Positions 43,852-52,117 of a stretch of DNA of 64,000 nucleotides are shown here, in pieces (position 1 is the stretch's first letter; the number at the start of each line of letters is the position of its first letter). The position numbers and the translations under genes are program-made. A model generated the notes under the pieces. That model saw only the letters and a program-made list of their open reading frames with translations. It did no database searches and was not told the DNA's origin. Where the stretch lies: positions 32,938 through 96,937 of the forward strand of contig JAHFUR010000015.1 of assembly GCA_023264995.1 (NCBI GenBank). The letters run 5' to 3'. Source of the stretch: Acidimicrobiia bacterium. Lineage in GTDB: Bacteria; Actinomycetota; Acidimicrobiia; Acidimicrobiales; AC-14.

Positions 43852-44277
43852 GTGCGCATCGCGTTCGGGGCCGACGAGGGGGGCACGCCGGTCGCCGACG
43901 ACGTGGCCGCCGCCCTCTCGCTGCGGGGCGACGAACTGGTGTTCCATGTGGCCGATGAGCCGTGGCCCGACGTCGGCCGCCTAGTCGGCGAGGCGGTTGC
44001 TTCGGGCCGGGCCGACATGGGGGTGGTGTGCTGCTGGACCGGTACCGGCGTGTCGATCGCAGCCAACAAGGTGCCCGGCGTGCGTGCCGCCCTGTGTGCC
44101 GATGCCGAGACGGCACGGGGTGCCCGGCGCTGGAACGATGCCAACGTGCTGGCCCTCAGCCTGCGGCTGACCACGCGGACCGTCGCCTTGGAAGTGCTGC
44201 AGGCCTTCCTCGACACCCAGCCCGACCCCGACGAGGCCGAGAACATCGCCAAGGTCAGTGGCCCAGACCGTCCCTAG
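43852..44277 (+). CDS. RpiB/LacAB-family sugar-phosphate isomerase-like protein
   Basis: 141 aa. The RpiB core is clear: GVVCCWTGTGVSIAANKVPGVRAALCADAETARGARRWNDANVLALSLR, containing the catalytic Cys/TG turn and the NDANVLAL signature. Ribose-5-phosphate isomerase B interconverts ribose-5-P and ribulose-5-P. The first strand reads AFGADEGG instead of the usual GSDHAG, so the phosphate/His part of the pocket differs. GTG at 43852. The stop lies 20 nt into rnhB. Confidence 0.8.
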   Translation: MRIAFGADEGGTPVADDVAAALSLRGDELVFHVADEPWPDVGRLVGEAVASGRADMGVVCCWTGTGVSIAANKVPGVRAALCADAETARGARRWNDANVLALSLRLTTRTVALEVLQAFLDTQPDPDEAENIAKVSGPDRP

Positions 44278-44935
44278 CCTGGCCCGGGAGCGGGCGCTGT
44301 GGGCCGAGGGCTACGAGGTCGTCGTCGGTGTCGACGAGGTGGGGAGAGGGTCGTGGGCCGGGCCGATCTCCGTCGGCGCCGCGGTGCTGCCCCGTGACCG
44401 GCGGGTGAACGGCGTGCGCGACTCCAAGATGCTGGCCGAGGCCGAACGGGAGCGCCTCTTCCCCCGGCTGACCGCGTGGTGCGCGGCATGGGCCGTGGGC
44501 CACGCCAGCCAGCAGGAGTGCGACGACCTGGGCATGTCTGCGGCCCAGAAGCTGGCGGCCAGGCGGGCCGTCGAGGGCCTCGGAGTGGTGCCGGACGCCG
44601 TCCTGATCGACGGCAACTGGGACTTCGTGACGGCCTCTGGTGTGGTCTGCGGTGACGTCACGCGCATCGTCAAGGGCGACGCCAAGTGCCTCTCCATCGC
44701 CACCGCCTCGATCCTGGCCAAGGTCACCCGCGACCGGATGATGCGGGCCGAGGCCGAGCACTTCCCGGCCTACGACTTCGACCTGAACAAGGGCTACCCG
44801 TGCCCGCGGCACAAGGCGGCCCTGGCCGCGTGGGGGCCGACGTCGATCCACCGCCGGGCCTGGGTGTTCATGGACAACCAGCCATGGGGCGGTGTCCAGC
44901 GCCTGGTCCGCGACCTGCAGCCGGCGCTGTGGTGA
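44258..44935 (+). CDS. rnhB: Ribonuclease HII
   Basis: 225 aa. Catalytic motif GVDEVGRGSWAGP gives D26 and E27. DSKMLAEAERERL, VLIDGNWDF and SIATASILAKVTRDRMM match RNase HII, and GYPCPRHKAALAAWGP is the standard C-terminal stretch. It removes RNA from RNA-DNA hybrids and misincorporated ribonucleotides. The GTG at 44258 overlaps the RpiB-like gene by 20 nt; the next candidate start would cut into the N-terminal helix. Confidence 0.95.
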   Translation: MAQTVPSLARERALWAEGYEVVVGVDEVGRGSWAGPISVGAAVLPRDRRVNGVRDSKMLAEAERERLFPRLTAWCAAWAVGHASQQECDDLGMSAAQKLAARRAVEGLGVVPDAVLIDGNWDFVTASGVVCGDVTRIVKGDAKCLSIATASILAKVTRDRMMRAEAEHFPAYDFDLNKGYPCPRHKAALAAWGPTSIHRRAWVFMDNQPWGGVQRLVRDLQPALW

Positions 44936-44948
44936 GTACCGTGGCGGG

Positions 44949-45173
44949 GTGACTCGTACCGACGCCCTGATCCTTCGCACTGCGGCGGGCTGGACCGTCT
45001 TCGTCTGGGCCACCCGGATCCGCAACATCCTGGGCGACGACACCCACGGCACCGGCTTCAAGGCGGTCCACATCGTGCTGGCCGTCGTGTCGGTGGCCTT
45101 CGCCGTCGCCATCTGGGGCGTGGCGTCGAGAGGGCGCCGACGAGCGCGCGACAAGACCGCCACGCCCTCGTAG
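44949..45173 (+). CDS. Small conserved membrane protein
   Basis: 74 aa. MTRTDALILRTAAGWTVFVWATRIRNILGDD, a single central helix (VHIVLAVVSVAFAVAIWGVA) and a basic tail (RGRRRARDK). Common as an unnamed protein downstream of rnhB in actinobacteria. Function unknown. GTG at 44949, 13 nt after rnhB, so probably co-transcribed. Confidence 0.65.
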   Translation: MTRTDALILRTAAGWTVFVWATRIRNILGDDTHGTGFKAVHIVLAVVSVAFAVAIWGVASRGRRRARDKTATPS

Positions 45174-45214
45174 GGCACATCACCAGCGCCGGGTTCGCCT
45201 CGGGCGACCGGTTC

Positions 45215-45748
45215 GTGGTCGGGACGTGGACGAGTTCGCCCATCGGCCGCCTGGACGACCTGATGTGGGCCCGACCCGACGGGCGGCGGATCCTGCTGGC
45301 GCCGACGGATGAGGCTGCCGAGTACGTCAGCTCGGTCTACGGGTTCGACGAGGTGGTTGTGGGGCCCCTACGCGTCGACCTCGACGGCCGGAGGTTCGAC
45401 CTGCATGCGCCTGGGGCCGGCGTCGAGCTGCACCTGCGGGCCGGGCCGGCGCTGGCGGTGCCATGGCCGCGGCCGGCGTGGTGCACCCGGTGGGTGGAGG
45501 GCCCGGTGGCCCGCCGGCTCCTGGGCGTGCGCACCTACGGGGTGAGCCCGAGCGGGGTGCGGGAGTGGTACCGGGCCGTGTCGGTCCGGCGGGTGGTGGC
45601 CGGGTGGGCGTCGGTGGACGGCCGGGACCTGGGCCGGCTCGGGCCACTCGACCCGCCGGTCGGCTTCGGGTTCAGCGAGCCGCCCCGTTTCCCATCGATG
45701 GTGGGGGCCCGGCCGCTCCTGGAATGGCCACGTCCAACGCCAGCGTGA
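45215..45748 (+). CDS. Conserved hypothetical protein; true N-terminus uncertain
   Basis: 177 aa from the first canonical start (GTG at 45215). The open frame continues upstream with protein-like sequence (HITSAGFASGDRFVVG at 45176-45223) but has no ATG, GTG or TTG there; 45170 is GTA. Either a non-standard start is used (for example ATC at 45179), or the real start is 45215. The rest, DDLMWARPDGRRILLAP and FDEVVVGPLRVDLDG, reads as a compact soluble protein. Its last 77 nt overlap the end of the convergent dihydrolase-like gene. Function unknown. Confidence 0.65.
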   Translation: MVGTWTSSPIGRLDDLMWARPDGRRILLAPTDEAAEYVSSVYGFDEVVVGPLRVDLDGRRFDLHAPGAGVELHLRAGPALAVPWPRPAWCTRWVEGPVARRLLGVRTYGVSPSGVREWYRAVSVRRVVAGWASVDGRDLGRLGPLDPPVGFGFSEPPRFPSMVGARPLLEWPRPTPA

Positions 45749-46538
45749 GGCAGCGGCAGCCGCCGCCGGCCTTGAGGAACTCGTCGACGGTGACGACGAC
45801 CACGTCGAACCCCCACGCCTCGAGCTGGCGGCCGACCCGGGGCGGGCAGACGGGCATGACGACCGTGTGGCCCACGACGACGGAGTTGGCGCAGAACGCC
45901 AGCATCTCGTCGGTCTCGAGGGCGAACGGCTCGGGCACCAGGGCCTCGACGACCTTGCGCCCGTAGCTGTCCCACGCGCCCGGCGCCACGAGCGCCCGCC
46001 GGTCGTCGAGGGGGCAGAACGTGAGGTCGAGGTGGTAGAGCCGAGGGTCGACCAGCTCGATGGGGCGCACCGGGGCGCCCAGCAGGGCCGAGAGCGGGCC
46101 GTGGGCGCCGGCGTCGGACCGTGACCGGTAGCCCGACAGGAACACGCCGCGAAAGGGGAGGGCGTCGCCGGCGCCTTCGTGGCCGGTCCCCTCGGGGAGG
46201 TCGACGACCTCGAACCCGTGGCCAGCGAACCAGGCCACGTCATGGTCGACCTCGGGCTGGCGGTTGGGGTGGCGGAACCGGCTGGCCACGTAGCGCCCGT
46301 GGTTGACCGTGCCGGCGTTGGCCGTGAACACCAGGTCGGGCAGCCCCGGCTGGGGCTCCAGCAGGTCGACGGTGGCGCCGGCGTCGACCAGGGTGGCCAC
46401 CAGCTCGCCCCATTGCGCGCGGGCGCGGTCGAGGTCGACGTCGACCTCCCGGTGCATCCATGGGTTGATCTCGTAGAGCACGCCGAAGTGCTCCGGCGGG
46501 CACATGAGGAAGCGCCGGCCCCACGTCAGCGCTGTCAC
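45672..46538 (-). CDS. Arginine dihydrolase-like/amidinotransferase-fold enzyme (DDAH/ArgZ family)
   Basis: 288 aa. GME-fold motifs: FLMCPPEHFGVLYEINPWM at the N-terminus, DLVFTANAGTV, HLDLTFCPLD (catalytic His region) and GGGCRCLTL, whose C263 is the likely nucleophile. The opening and FTANAG resemble the N-domain of cyanobacterial ArgZ/AgrE, which cleaves arginine to ornithine, CO2 and ammonia. DDAH-type activity is the alternative. GTG at 46538 overlaps the TIGR00300 stop by 4 nt, so the two are coupled. Product ornithine would feed that neighbour. Confidence 0.82.
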   Translation of the reverse strand: MTALTWGRRFLMCPPEHFGVLYEINPWMHREVDVDLDRARAQWGELVATLVDAGATVDLLEPQPGLPDLVFTANAGTVNHGRYVASRFRHPNRQPEVDHDVAWFAGHGFEVVDLPEGTGHEGAGDALPFRGVFLSGYRSRSDAGAHGPLSALLGAPVRPIELVDPRLYHLDLTFCPLDDRRALVAPGAWDSYGRKVVEALVPEPFALETDEMLAFCANSVVVGHTVVMPVCPPRVGRQLEAWGFDVVVVTVDEFLKAGGGCRCLTLALDVAIPGAAGPPPSMGNGAAR

Positions 46539-47746
46539 ACCAGGTGCTGGGCCAGCATGTGCAGGAAGAGGCCGACGTCGGTGACGATGCCGAGGGCCTG
46601 GTGGCTGCCCCGGTCGGCCAGCTTGGTGACGACAGCCTGGTTGATGTCGACGCAGTAGGTCTCCACGCCGGCGGGCAGCACGTTGCCGGTGGCGATGGCG
46701 TGGAGCGTGGACGCCAGCATGAGGGCGACGGTGACGCCCGGCAGTTCGGCCCGCATGGCGTCGGCCGCGGCCACCACGTCGGTGAACACGTCGGGCAGCG
46801 GGCCGTCGTCGCGCACCGACCCGCCCAGGACGAACGGCACCTGGTGGCCGACGCACTCGAACATCACCCCGCCGGTGATGTACCCGTCGGCCACGGCGGC
46901 GGCGATCGACCCCCGCCGGCGGACCTCGTTGATGACCCTCAGGTGGTTGCTGTGCCCGCCCTCGGGCGGCTGGCCGTCGCCGAGGGGCACGCCCAGCGAC
47001 GTCCCCAGCACGTTGGACTCGATGTCGTGGGTGGCGAACCCGTTGCCGGCGAAGAGCACGTCGATCACGCCGGCCCGCACCAGGTCGGCCACCGCCGGGC
47101 CGGCGCCGGTGTGGATGACAGCGGGGCCGCAGACCACCAGGACGCGGCCGCCGGCGGCCTTGGCTGCCCGGATCCGCTCGGCCACCCGGGCCACGAGCTG
47201 CTCCTTGGGCTTCTCCGACGAGACGTCGGAGCTCATGAACTCGAACGGGCTGGCGCCGCGGGGCCGGTCGAGGGGCTGGACCCGGACGCCGTCGCGGCCG
47301 ACCACGACCGGGTCGCCGGCGCGGACCCGGTGCATGGGGACGGTACGGGCCCGGCCGTCGGGAAGGACGACGAGCGAGCAGTCCATCTCCGGGTTGTCGA
47401 CGTCGACCCAGTGGCCGCCGACGCGCACCTGGGTGGGCAGGTTGGTGGTGGCGTAGAAGCCGGCGGGCAGCACACCGTCGACCTCGGCCGGCGCGGTGGC
47501 CGCGTCGACCTGGGCGACCCGGTTGGCCCCGTGGATCTGGAGCTCGGCGACGAGGGCGGCCAGCGTGCCGTCGTCGGCGGCGGTGACCTCGATCCGGGCG
47601 CGGCTGGCGTCGGTGTTGGTGTGGCCGATCTGGACGTCGAACATGCGGTAGTCGGCGCCGGCGTCGACGATCACGTCGAGCACCTTGGCCAGGATCAGGG
47701 AGTCGATGATGTGGCCCTCGACCTCGACGACCTCCGACGCGCTCAT
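46535..47746 (-). CDS. TIGR00300-family protein, ornithine cyclodeaminase-like (AgrE C-domain type)
   Basis: 403 aa. N-terminal beta-rich LOR/SDH-like domain (VEGHIIDSLILAKVLDVIVDAGADY), then a Rossmann-like half with VLVVCGPAVIHTGAGPAV, VLFAGNGFATHDIESNVLGTSLG and YCVDINQAVVTKLADRGSHQALGIVTDVGLFLH. TIGR00300 proteins are ornithine cyclodeaminases in some archaea and form the second half of cyanobacterial AgrE, which gives proline. ATG at 47746 overlaps the AI-2E permease stop by 4 nt. Inferred route with the neighbour: arginine to ornithine to proline. Confidence 0.88.
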   Translation of the reverse strand: MSASEVVEVEGHIIDSLILAKVLDVIVDAGADYRMFDVQIGHTNTDASRARIEVTAADDGTLAALVAELQIHGANRVAQVDAATAPAEVDGVLPAGFYATTNLPTQVRVGGHWVDVDNPEMDCSLVVLPDGRARTVPMHRVRAGDPVVVGRDGVRVQPLDRPRGASPFEFMSSDVSSEKPKEQLVARVAERIRAAKAAGGRVLVVCGPAVIHTGAGPAVADLVRAGVIDVLFAGNGFATHDIESNVLGTSLGVPLGDGQPPEGGHSNHLRVINEVRRRGSIAAAVADGYITGGVMFECVGHQVPFVLGGSVRDDGPLPDVFTDVVAAADAMRAELPGVTVALMLASTLHAIATGNVLPAGVETYCVDINQAVVTKLADRGSHQALGIVTDVGLFLHMLAQHLV

Positions 47747-48873
47747 TCCGGCACTGCCGTGCCGTCAACCGCGCCCTCGACAACGACATCGGACAGCGGC
47801 ACCTCGTCGACCCCGATACTCGGCTCGGGCTTGAGCCGGCCCTTCCGGTGGTCCCAGGAGTCGCGGACGATCACCTGGAGCACGCCGGCGGCGGGGATGG
47901 CCAGCAGGGCGCCGAGGAAGCCGAGCAGCTCGACGCCGATGAGCACGCTGACCAGGACGAAGAGCTGGTTGATCTGCACCGTCTTCGACATGATGACCAC
48001 CGACAGCACGTGGTTCTCGAACTGCTGGTAGATGACATAGAAGATCAGCATGCCGATGCCGGCCGGCGTGGAGTGGATGAAGGCCACGCCGATGGTGGGG
48101 ATGGCCCCGAGGGTGGCGCCGACGAGGGGGATCAGGTCGGCGAAGCCCACCCACAGCGAGAGGACGCCGGCGAAGGGCACCCGGAAGGCGAGCAGGGCGA
48201 TGAAGGTGAGGGCCCCGGCGATGATGCTGATGAGGAGGTTGCCCATCACGTAGCCGGTGATGGCCCGGGCGCAGTCGGAGGCGACGGCCCGCACCCGTCT
48301 CTGGCGATCTGGCGCCAGCGCGTTCACCGCGTCCTGGAGCATGCCCGGCCCGTACAGGACCATCATCAGGGTGAGCACCAGGATGGTGAGCAGCGACACC
48401 ACCCCGCCCAGCACGGTGCCGGCGACCTTGAGCGCGCTGCCACCGGCCTTGCCGGCGCTCTTCTCGATGCTGTCCTGGGCGTCGAGGATGCGCTGGTCGA
48501 GGTTGAAGCGCTTGACCAGGTCGCCCACCGGGCCCCGGCCCTCGCGGGCGTCGCTCACGTAGGTCGGGAAGTTGTCGGCGAACGTCCGGCCCTGGTCGAC
48601 CAGCGGGGCGACGAAGGCGTACAGCATGGCGGCGAGGAGGCCCAGCCCGAGGATGAAGACGATGGCCGTGGACAGGCCCCGGCTGACGTGGAGCTTGCGC
48701 CGGCCGAAGTCGACCACCGGGGTCAGGACGATGGCGAAGAAGGCGGAGACCACCAGCAGCGTCTCGATGTGGGCCAGGACCACGATGGCCCGCAGGGTGA
48801 GGTAGGTGGCCACCACCAGGCCGATGGCGACGAGCATGGTGCGCACGGGCACCGGCTGTCGCTCGTCGGTCAC
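47743..48873 (-). CDS. AI-2E family transporter (PerM-like permease)
   Basis: 376 aa. About 7-8 membrane helices with the family stretch GVLSLWVGFADLIPLVGATLGAIPTI and the C-terminal YQQFENHVLSVVIM. The family is named for AI-2 export but includes Na+/H+ antiporters and others, so substrate is not assigned. The GTG at 48873 (VTDERQPV) is the preferred start; an ATG at 48891 adds 6 residues. Co-oriented with the dihydrolase/cyclodeaminase pair and overlapping by 4 nt, so it may move a metabolite of that pathway. Confidence 0.85.
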   Translation of the reverse strand: MTDERQPVPVRTMLVAIGLVVATYLTLRAIVVLAHIETLLVVSAFFAIVLTPVVDFGRRKLHVSRGLSTAIVFILGLGLLAAMLYAFVAPLVDQGRTFADNFPTYVSDAREGRGPVGDLVKRFNLDQRILDAQDSIEKSAGKAGGSALKVAGTVLGGVVSLLTILVLTLMMVLYGPGMLQDAVNALAPDRQRRVRAVASDCARAITGYVMGNLLISIIAGALTFIALLAFRVPFAGVLSLWVGFADLIPLVGATLGAIPTIGVAFIHSTPAGIGMLIFYVIYQQFENHVLSVVIMSKTVQINQLFVLVSVLIGVELLGFLGALLAIPAAGVLQVIVRDSWDHRKGRLKPEPSIGVDEVPLSDVVVEGAVDGTAVPE

Positions 48874-48911
48874 GGCTCGGAGCCTACCCACGGGCTATCG
48901 TTCCGACCGCC

Positions 48912-49226
48912 ATGGGCCAGCTCATCACCGTCAGCCGGAAACCGTCGATCCGTCCCGATGTCGCCATCTTCGAGCTCAACCGGAGCCTCACGGGGATGGG
49001 CCACGAGCGCTACACGCCGGACACCGACATCGTGCGTTCCCGCCCGGTCGACGAGCTGGCCAAGCGGCTGCTCGCCGCCGGCGGCGTGGAGGGCGTCCAC
49101 ATCTACTCCAACGTGGTCACCGTCGACCTGGCCCCCGGGGCCAAGGCCGATGCCATGGAGGAGATCATCCGCGACCTGTTCACGTACTACCGCGAGGGTG
49201 TCGAGGTCGCCGAACCCACCGGGTAG
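48912..49226 (+). CDS. NifU N-terminal domain-like (Nfu_N) protein
   Basis: 104 aa. The conserved order VSRKPSIRPDVAIFELNRSLTGMGHERYTPD and EGVHIYSNVVTVDLAPG match the Nfu_N domain, which in larger proteins precedes the Fe-S scaffold Nfu. No Fe-S-binding cysteines are seen, so this is a stand-alone domain of unknown role. ATG at 48912. Compact and soluble. Confidence 0.75.
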   Translation: MGQLITVSRKPSIRPDVAIFELNRSLTGMGHERYTPDTDIVRSRPVDELAKRLLAAGGVEGVHIYSNVVTVDLAPGAKADAMEEIIRDLFTYYREGVEVAEPTG

Positions 49227-49235
49227 GGCGGTCGC

Positions 49236-49757
49236 TCAGGGCCAGTCGATCTCGGCGGCCAGGTGGGCGGCGCCGATGCCGAGCAGGTCGCTCGTCTCGG
49301 ATTCGGTGTAGTTCCCGGGTGGCGCCGCCAGCCGGAAGCACCTGACGGTCCGGGTGCCCGGGTCGGCCACGATGATCTCCTCGACGCCGTGGGCGGCGTA
49401 GAAGTCGAACTTGGCGTACGTCTCGTCGCCCGGGGACAGGATCTCCCAGACGATCGCCGCGGTAGGGGCCCAGATGCCTCCCGGCCGTTCCCGGTGGCAG
49501 CCGCCATCGGGGACACGGAAGTCGTCAGGGCCGGCGCCGAGGTTGAAGCCGGTCGAGACGTGGAGGCCGGCGGCTCTGGCCAGCGGGCGCAGTAGCCCGA
49601 CCATCTCACCGTCGACGAAGGCGTGGGGGCCCGAAGGCCCGGGGCTCATGTGGTACTCCCCCTCCCAGACTTCGTCGAAGCGGTCCTGGCCGAGGGCGCG
49701 CCGGCGTTCGATCAGTGCCTCGACCTCGGAGTTAGGCCCGAGCACGACCGTCCTCAT
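49236..49757 (-). CDS. Uma2-family (DUF820) PD-(D/E)XK-type endonuclease
   Basis: 173 aa. Uma2 features: DEVWEGEYHMSPGPSGPHAFVDGEM, FRVPDGGCHRERP (the PD motif) and IVWEILSPGDETYAKFDFYAAHGVEEIIVADP (E...K active site and DPGTR turn). Such genes are abundant in cyanobacteria and some actinobacteria, with unknown target. ATG at 49757. Its stop is 10 nt from the convergent NifU-N-like gene. Adjacent to the imuA promoter on the opposite strand. Confidence 0.86.
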   Translation of the reverse strand: MRTVVLGPNSEVEALIERRRALGQDRFDEVWEGEYHMSPGPSGPHAFVDGEMVGLLRPLARAAGLHVSTGFNLGAGPDDFRVPDGGCHRERPGGIWAPTAAIVWEILSPGDETYAKFDFYAAHGVEEIIVADPGTRTVRCFRLAAPPGNYTESETSDLLGIGAAHLAAEIDWP

Positions 49758-49876
49758 CACCCGCAACGGTACTTCTGCTGGGGCGGGGTTCGAACCGCCG
49801 CCGGTCCACCCGATGCAGTTGCTGTACGACCTGCGGGTCGTGGCCGAGTCGGCGGGTGTCGAGTTCTGAGGTAGGA

Positions 49877-49888
49877 GAACACATGTTC
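49877..49888. promoter_or_regulatory. LexA (SOS) box upstream of imuA
   Basis: GAACACATGTTC is a perfect GAACnnnnGTTC palindrome ending 16 nt before the imuA GTG at 49905. So short a gap means the transcript may start at or near the start codon. It should make imuA-imuB inducible by DNA damage. Confidence 0.85.
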
Positions 49889-49904
49889 GACTAAGTTCGA
49901 GAAC

Positions 49905-50582
49905 GTGTTGGTCGCATCCCCCCTCGTCACGCAGGTCCGACCGGTGGCGATGGCTGCCGAGCGCCGGCTCCCGGTGCTGCCGGCGCTCGGCGGGCTGTTC
50001 CCCGCCGGCGGCCTGAAGCGGGGGTCGGTGGTGGCGGTGACGGGGTCGACATCGCTGGCTCTGTCGGTGCTGGCCGCGGCGTCGGCCCAGGGTTCGTGGT
50101 GCGCGGCGGTAGGCCTGCCGGCACTCGGGCTGGCGGCCGCGGCCGAGCTGGGCGTGGCGTTGGAGCGGTTCCCGCTGGTGCCGTCGCCCTCGCGGGAGGC
50201 CGGCGCCGGCGGTTGGGCCTGGGTCGTCGCCACCCTGGTCGACGCCTTCGACGTGGTGCTGGCCCGGCCGCCGGCGCACGTGAAGGCGGCCGACGCCCGC
50301 CGCCTCACTGCCCGGGCCCGGGAGCGGGGGGCGGTGCTGGTGGTCGCCGGCGGCGGCTGGCCGGAGCGGGCCGAGGTACAGCTCACGGTGACGTCGGCGG
50401 GCTGGGAGGGGTTGGGGCAGGGCCACGGCCGGCTCCGGGGCCGACGGGTGGAGGTCGTGGCCGGCGGCAGGGGAGCGGCGGCCCGGGAGCGGCGGGTGGC
50501 GCTGTGGCTGCCCCACCCCGATGGCGACGTCAGGGAGGTGGTCGATGAGCGGCGTGCGCACGCTCGTCGTGTGGTGTCCTGA
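49905..50582 (+). CDS. imuA: ImuA-like mutasome protein
   Basis: 225 aa. A RecA-like core is recognisable (GGLFPAGGLKRGSVVAVTGSTSLALSVLAAASAQG), with a degenerate Walker A (GSTSLALS in place of GxxxxGKT), as in actinobacterial ImuA'. ImuA bridges ImuB and RecA in damage-induced mutagenesis. The GTG at 49905 lies right after the LexA box; an ATG at 49950 is an alternative. Its 3' end overlaps imuB by 38 nt. A weak family match in sequence, but the context is decisive. Confidence 0.8.
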   Translation: MLVASPLVTQVRPVAMAAERRLPVLPALGGLFPAGGLKRGSVVAVTGSTSLALSVLAAASAQGSWCAAVGLPALGLAAAAELGVALERFPLVPSPSREAGAGGWAWVVATLVDAFDVVLARPPAHVKAADARRLTARARERGAVLVVAGGGWPERAEVQLTVTSAGWEGLGQGHGRLRGRRVEVVAGGRGAAARERRVALWLPHPDGDVREVVDERRAHARRVVS

Positions 50583-52035
50583 CTGGCCGGTCGTGGCCGC
50601 CGGCTTGAGCGACCGGCCGGCAGCCGTGCTGGCCGCGGGCCGGGTGGTGGCCTGTTCGGCCATCGCCCGGGCCGAGGGGGTGGCCCGGGGCCTACGCCGG
50701 CGCCAGGCGGAGGCCCGCTGCCCGCGGCTGGTGGTGGTCGACCGTGACCCCGCGGCCGAGGCCCGGGCCTTCGAGACGGTGGTCGTCGCCGTCGAGGCGT
50801 TCACGCCGCACGTGGAGATCGTCCGTCCGGGATTGTGCGCGGTGGCCACCAGGGGCCCGTCGCGCTACTTCGGGGGCGACGGTGCCCTCGTCGCCCGGGT
50901 GGCCGAGGCCGTTGACGCCGCCCTGCCGCCGGGCGCGCCGGCGTGCCGGGTGGGGGTGGCCGACGGGCCGTTCGCCGCCGAGCGGGCCGCCCGCCGCGGG
51001 CTGGTGGTGCCGGCGGGAGAGAGCGCGGCGTTCCTGTCCGGGTTCGGGGTGTCGACCTTGGGGAACGTCGACCTCGCCGACCTGCTCGTCCGCCTGGGCG
51101 TCCGTACCCTGGGCCAACTGGCGGAGCTGCCGGCGCCGGCGGTGCTGGCCCGCTTCGGCCCTCAGGGTGGGGCCGCCCACCGGTTGGCCCGGGGGCTCGA
51201 CGAGCGCCCGCTGGTGGCCCGGGCCGCCCCCCTCGACCTGGCCGTGACCGCCGAGCTCGACCCGCCGGCCGACCGGCTGGAGACCGCCGCGTTCGTGGCC
51301 AAGGGCCTGGCCGACCGGCTCCACGAGGCGCTGGGGGCCCGGGGTCTCAGCGCCACCCGGGTGCTGGTTGAGGCCGAATGGGAGGACGGCGAGCGTCTCG
51401 GCCGGCGCTGGCGCCTCGACGGTGCCGGCGGGCGCACGGCCGGCGCCCTGGCCGAGCGGGTGCGGTGGCAGCTCGACGGCTGGATGACAGGGGCGGGCGC
51501 CGGCGCCGACCGGCCGTCGGGCGGGCTCACGCTCCTGCGGCTGGTGCCCGAGGAGGTCGGCCCCGACGACGGGCGCCAGCAGGGGTTCTGGGGTGGCGAC
51601 CGGGCCGCGGCCGAACGCGCCGCCCGGGCGCTGGCCCGGGTGCAGGGGATGCTCGGCCCCGATGCCGTGGTCGTCGCCGTGCCCGCCGGCGGGCGTAGCC
51701 CGGCGGAGCAGGTCCGTCTGGTCCCGTGGGGTGAGCCCCCGCCGCCGGTCCCCGGCCCGGCCCGGCCGTGGCCGGGGCGGATCCCGGCGCCCTCGCCGGC
51801 CACCGTCCACCCGGTGCCGGCCCCGGCCGAGGTGACCGGCGCCCGCGTTTCCGTCGCCGGCGGCCCGTGGTCGGCCGTGGCCGCGTGGGCCGGGCCATGG
51901 CCGGTCGACGAGCGCTGGTGGGACGTCGCCACCCACCGCCGGCAGGCCCGCTGGCAAGTCGTCACGGCCGACGGGACCGCTCATCTCCTGTCGCAACACG
52001 CCGATCGTTGGGAGGTGGAAGCGACGTACGACTGA
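50545..52035 (+). CDS. imuB: ImuB, catalytically inactive Y-family polymerase
   Basis: 496 aa. It starts RTLVVWCPDWPVVAAGL, the ImuB form of the Y-family N-terminus where the catalytic carboxylates are lost. It continues with GPSRYFGGD and LGVRTLGQLAELPAPAVLARFG helix-hairpin region. QQGFWGG near residue 350 resembles a beta-clamp-binding motif. ImuB is the adaptor that links DnaE2 to the clamp. The ATG at 50545 has an excellent AGGGAGGTGG upstream, inside imuA. The C-terminal ~120 residues are Pro-rich then Trp-rich. Confidence 0.88.
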   Translation: MSGVRTLVVWCPDWPVVAAGLSDRPAAVLAAGRVVACSAIARAEGVARGLRRRQAEARCPRLVVVDRDPAAEARAFETVVVAVEAFTPHVEIVRPGLCAVATRGPSRYFGGDGALVARVAEAVDAALPPGAPACRVGVADGPFAAERAARRGLVVPAGESAAFLSGFGVSTLGNVDLADLLVRLGVRTLGQLAELPAPAVLARFGPQGGAAHRLARGLDERPLVARAAPLDLAVTAELDPPADRLETAAFVAKGLADRLHEALGARGLSATRVLVEAEWEDGERLGRRWRLDGAGGRTAGALAERVRWQLDGWMTGAGAGADRPSGGLTLLRLVPEEVGPDDGRQQGFWGGDRAAAERAARALARVQGMLGPDAVVVAVPAGGRSPAEQVRLVPWGEPPPPVPGPARPWPGRIPAPSPATVHPVPAPAEVTGARVSVAGGPWSAVAAWAGPWPVDERWWDVATHRRQARWQVVTADGTAHLLSQHADRWEVEATYD

Positions 52036-52117
52036 CGCTGTGTGTCCACCGCATCTATTGAAGTGCTCGCCTCTCCCCGGTAGACCGGCGAGGGTTTCGG
52101 CAACAGGGGGACATCAC

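Noticed and set aside
45672..47789. A 705-aa frame extending the dihydrolase-like protein through the TIGR00300 gene
   Set aside because: The extension is a shadow of the TIGR00300 gene; the two proteins are in different frames with a GTGA overlap, not a fusion.
49787..49796. GGTTCGAACC resembling a tRNA T-loop
   Set aside because: No acceptor, D or anticodon arm fits on either strand, and the T-stem does not pair properly.
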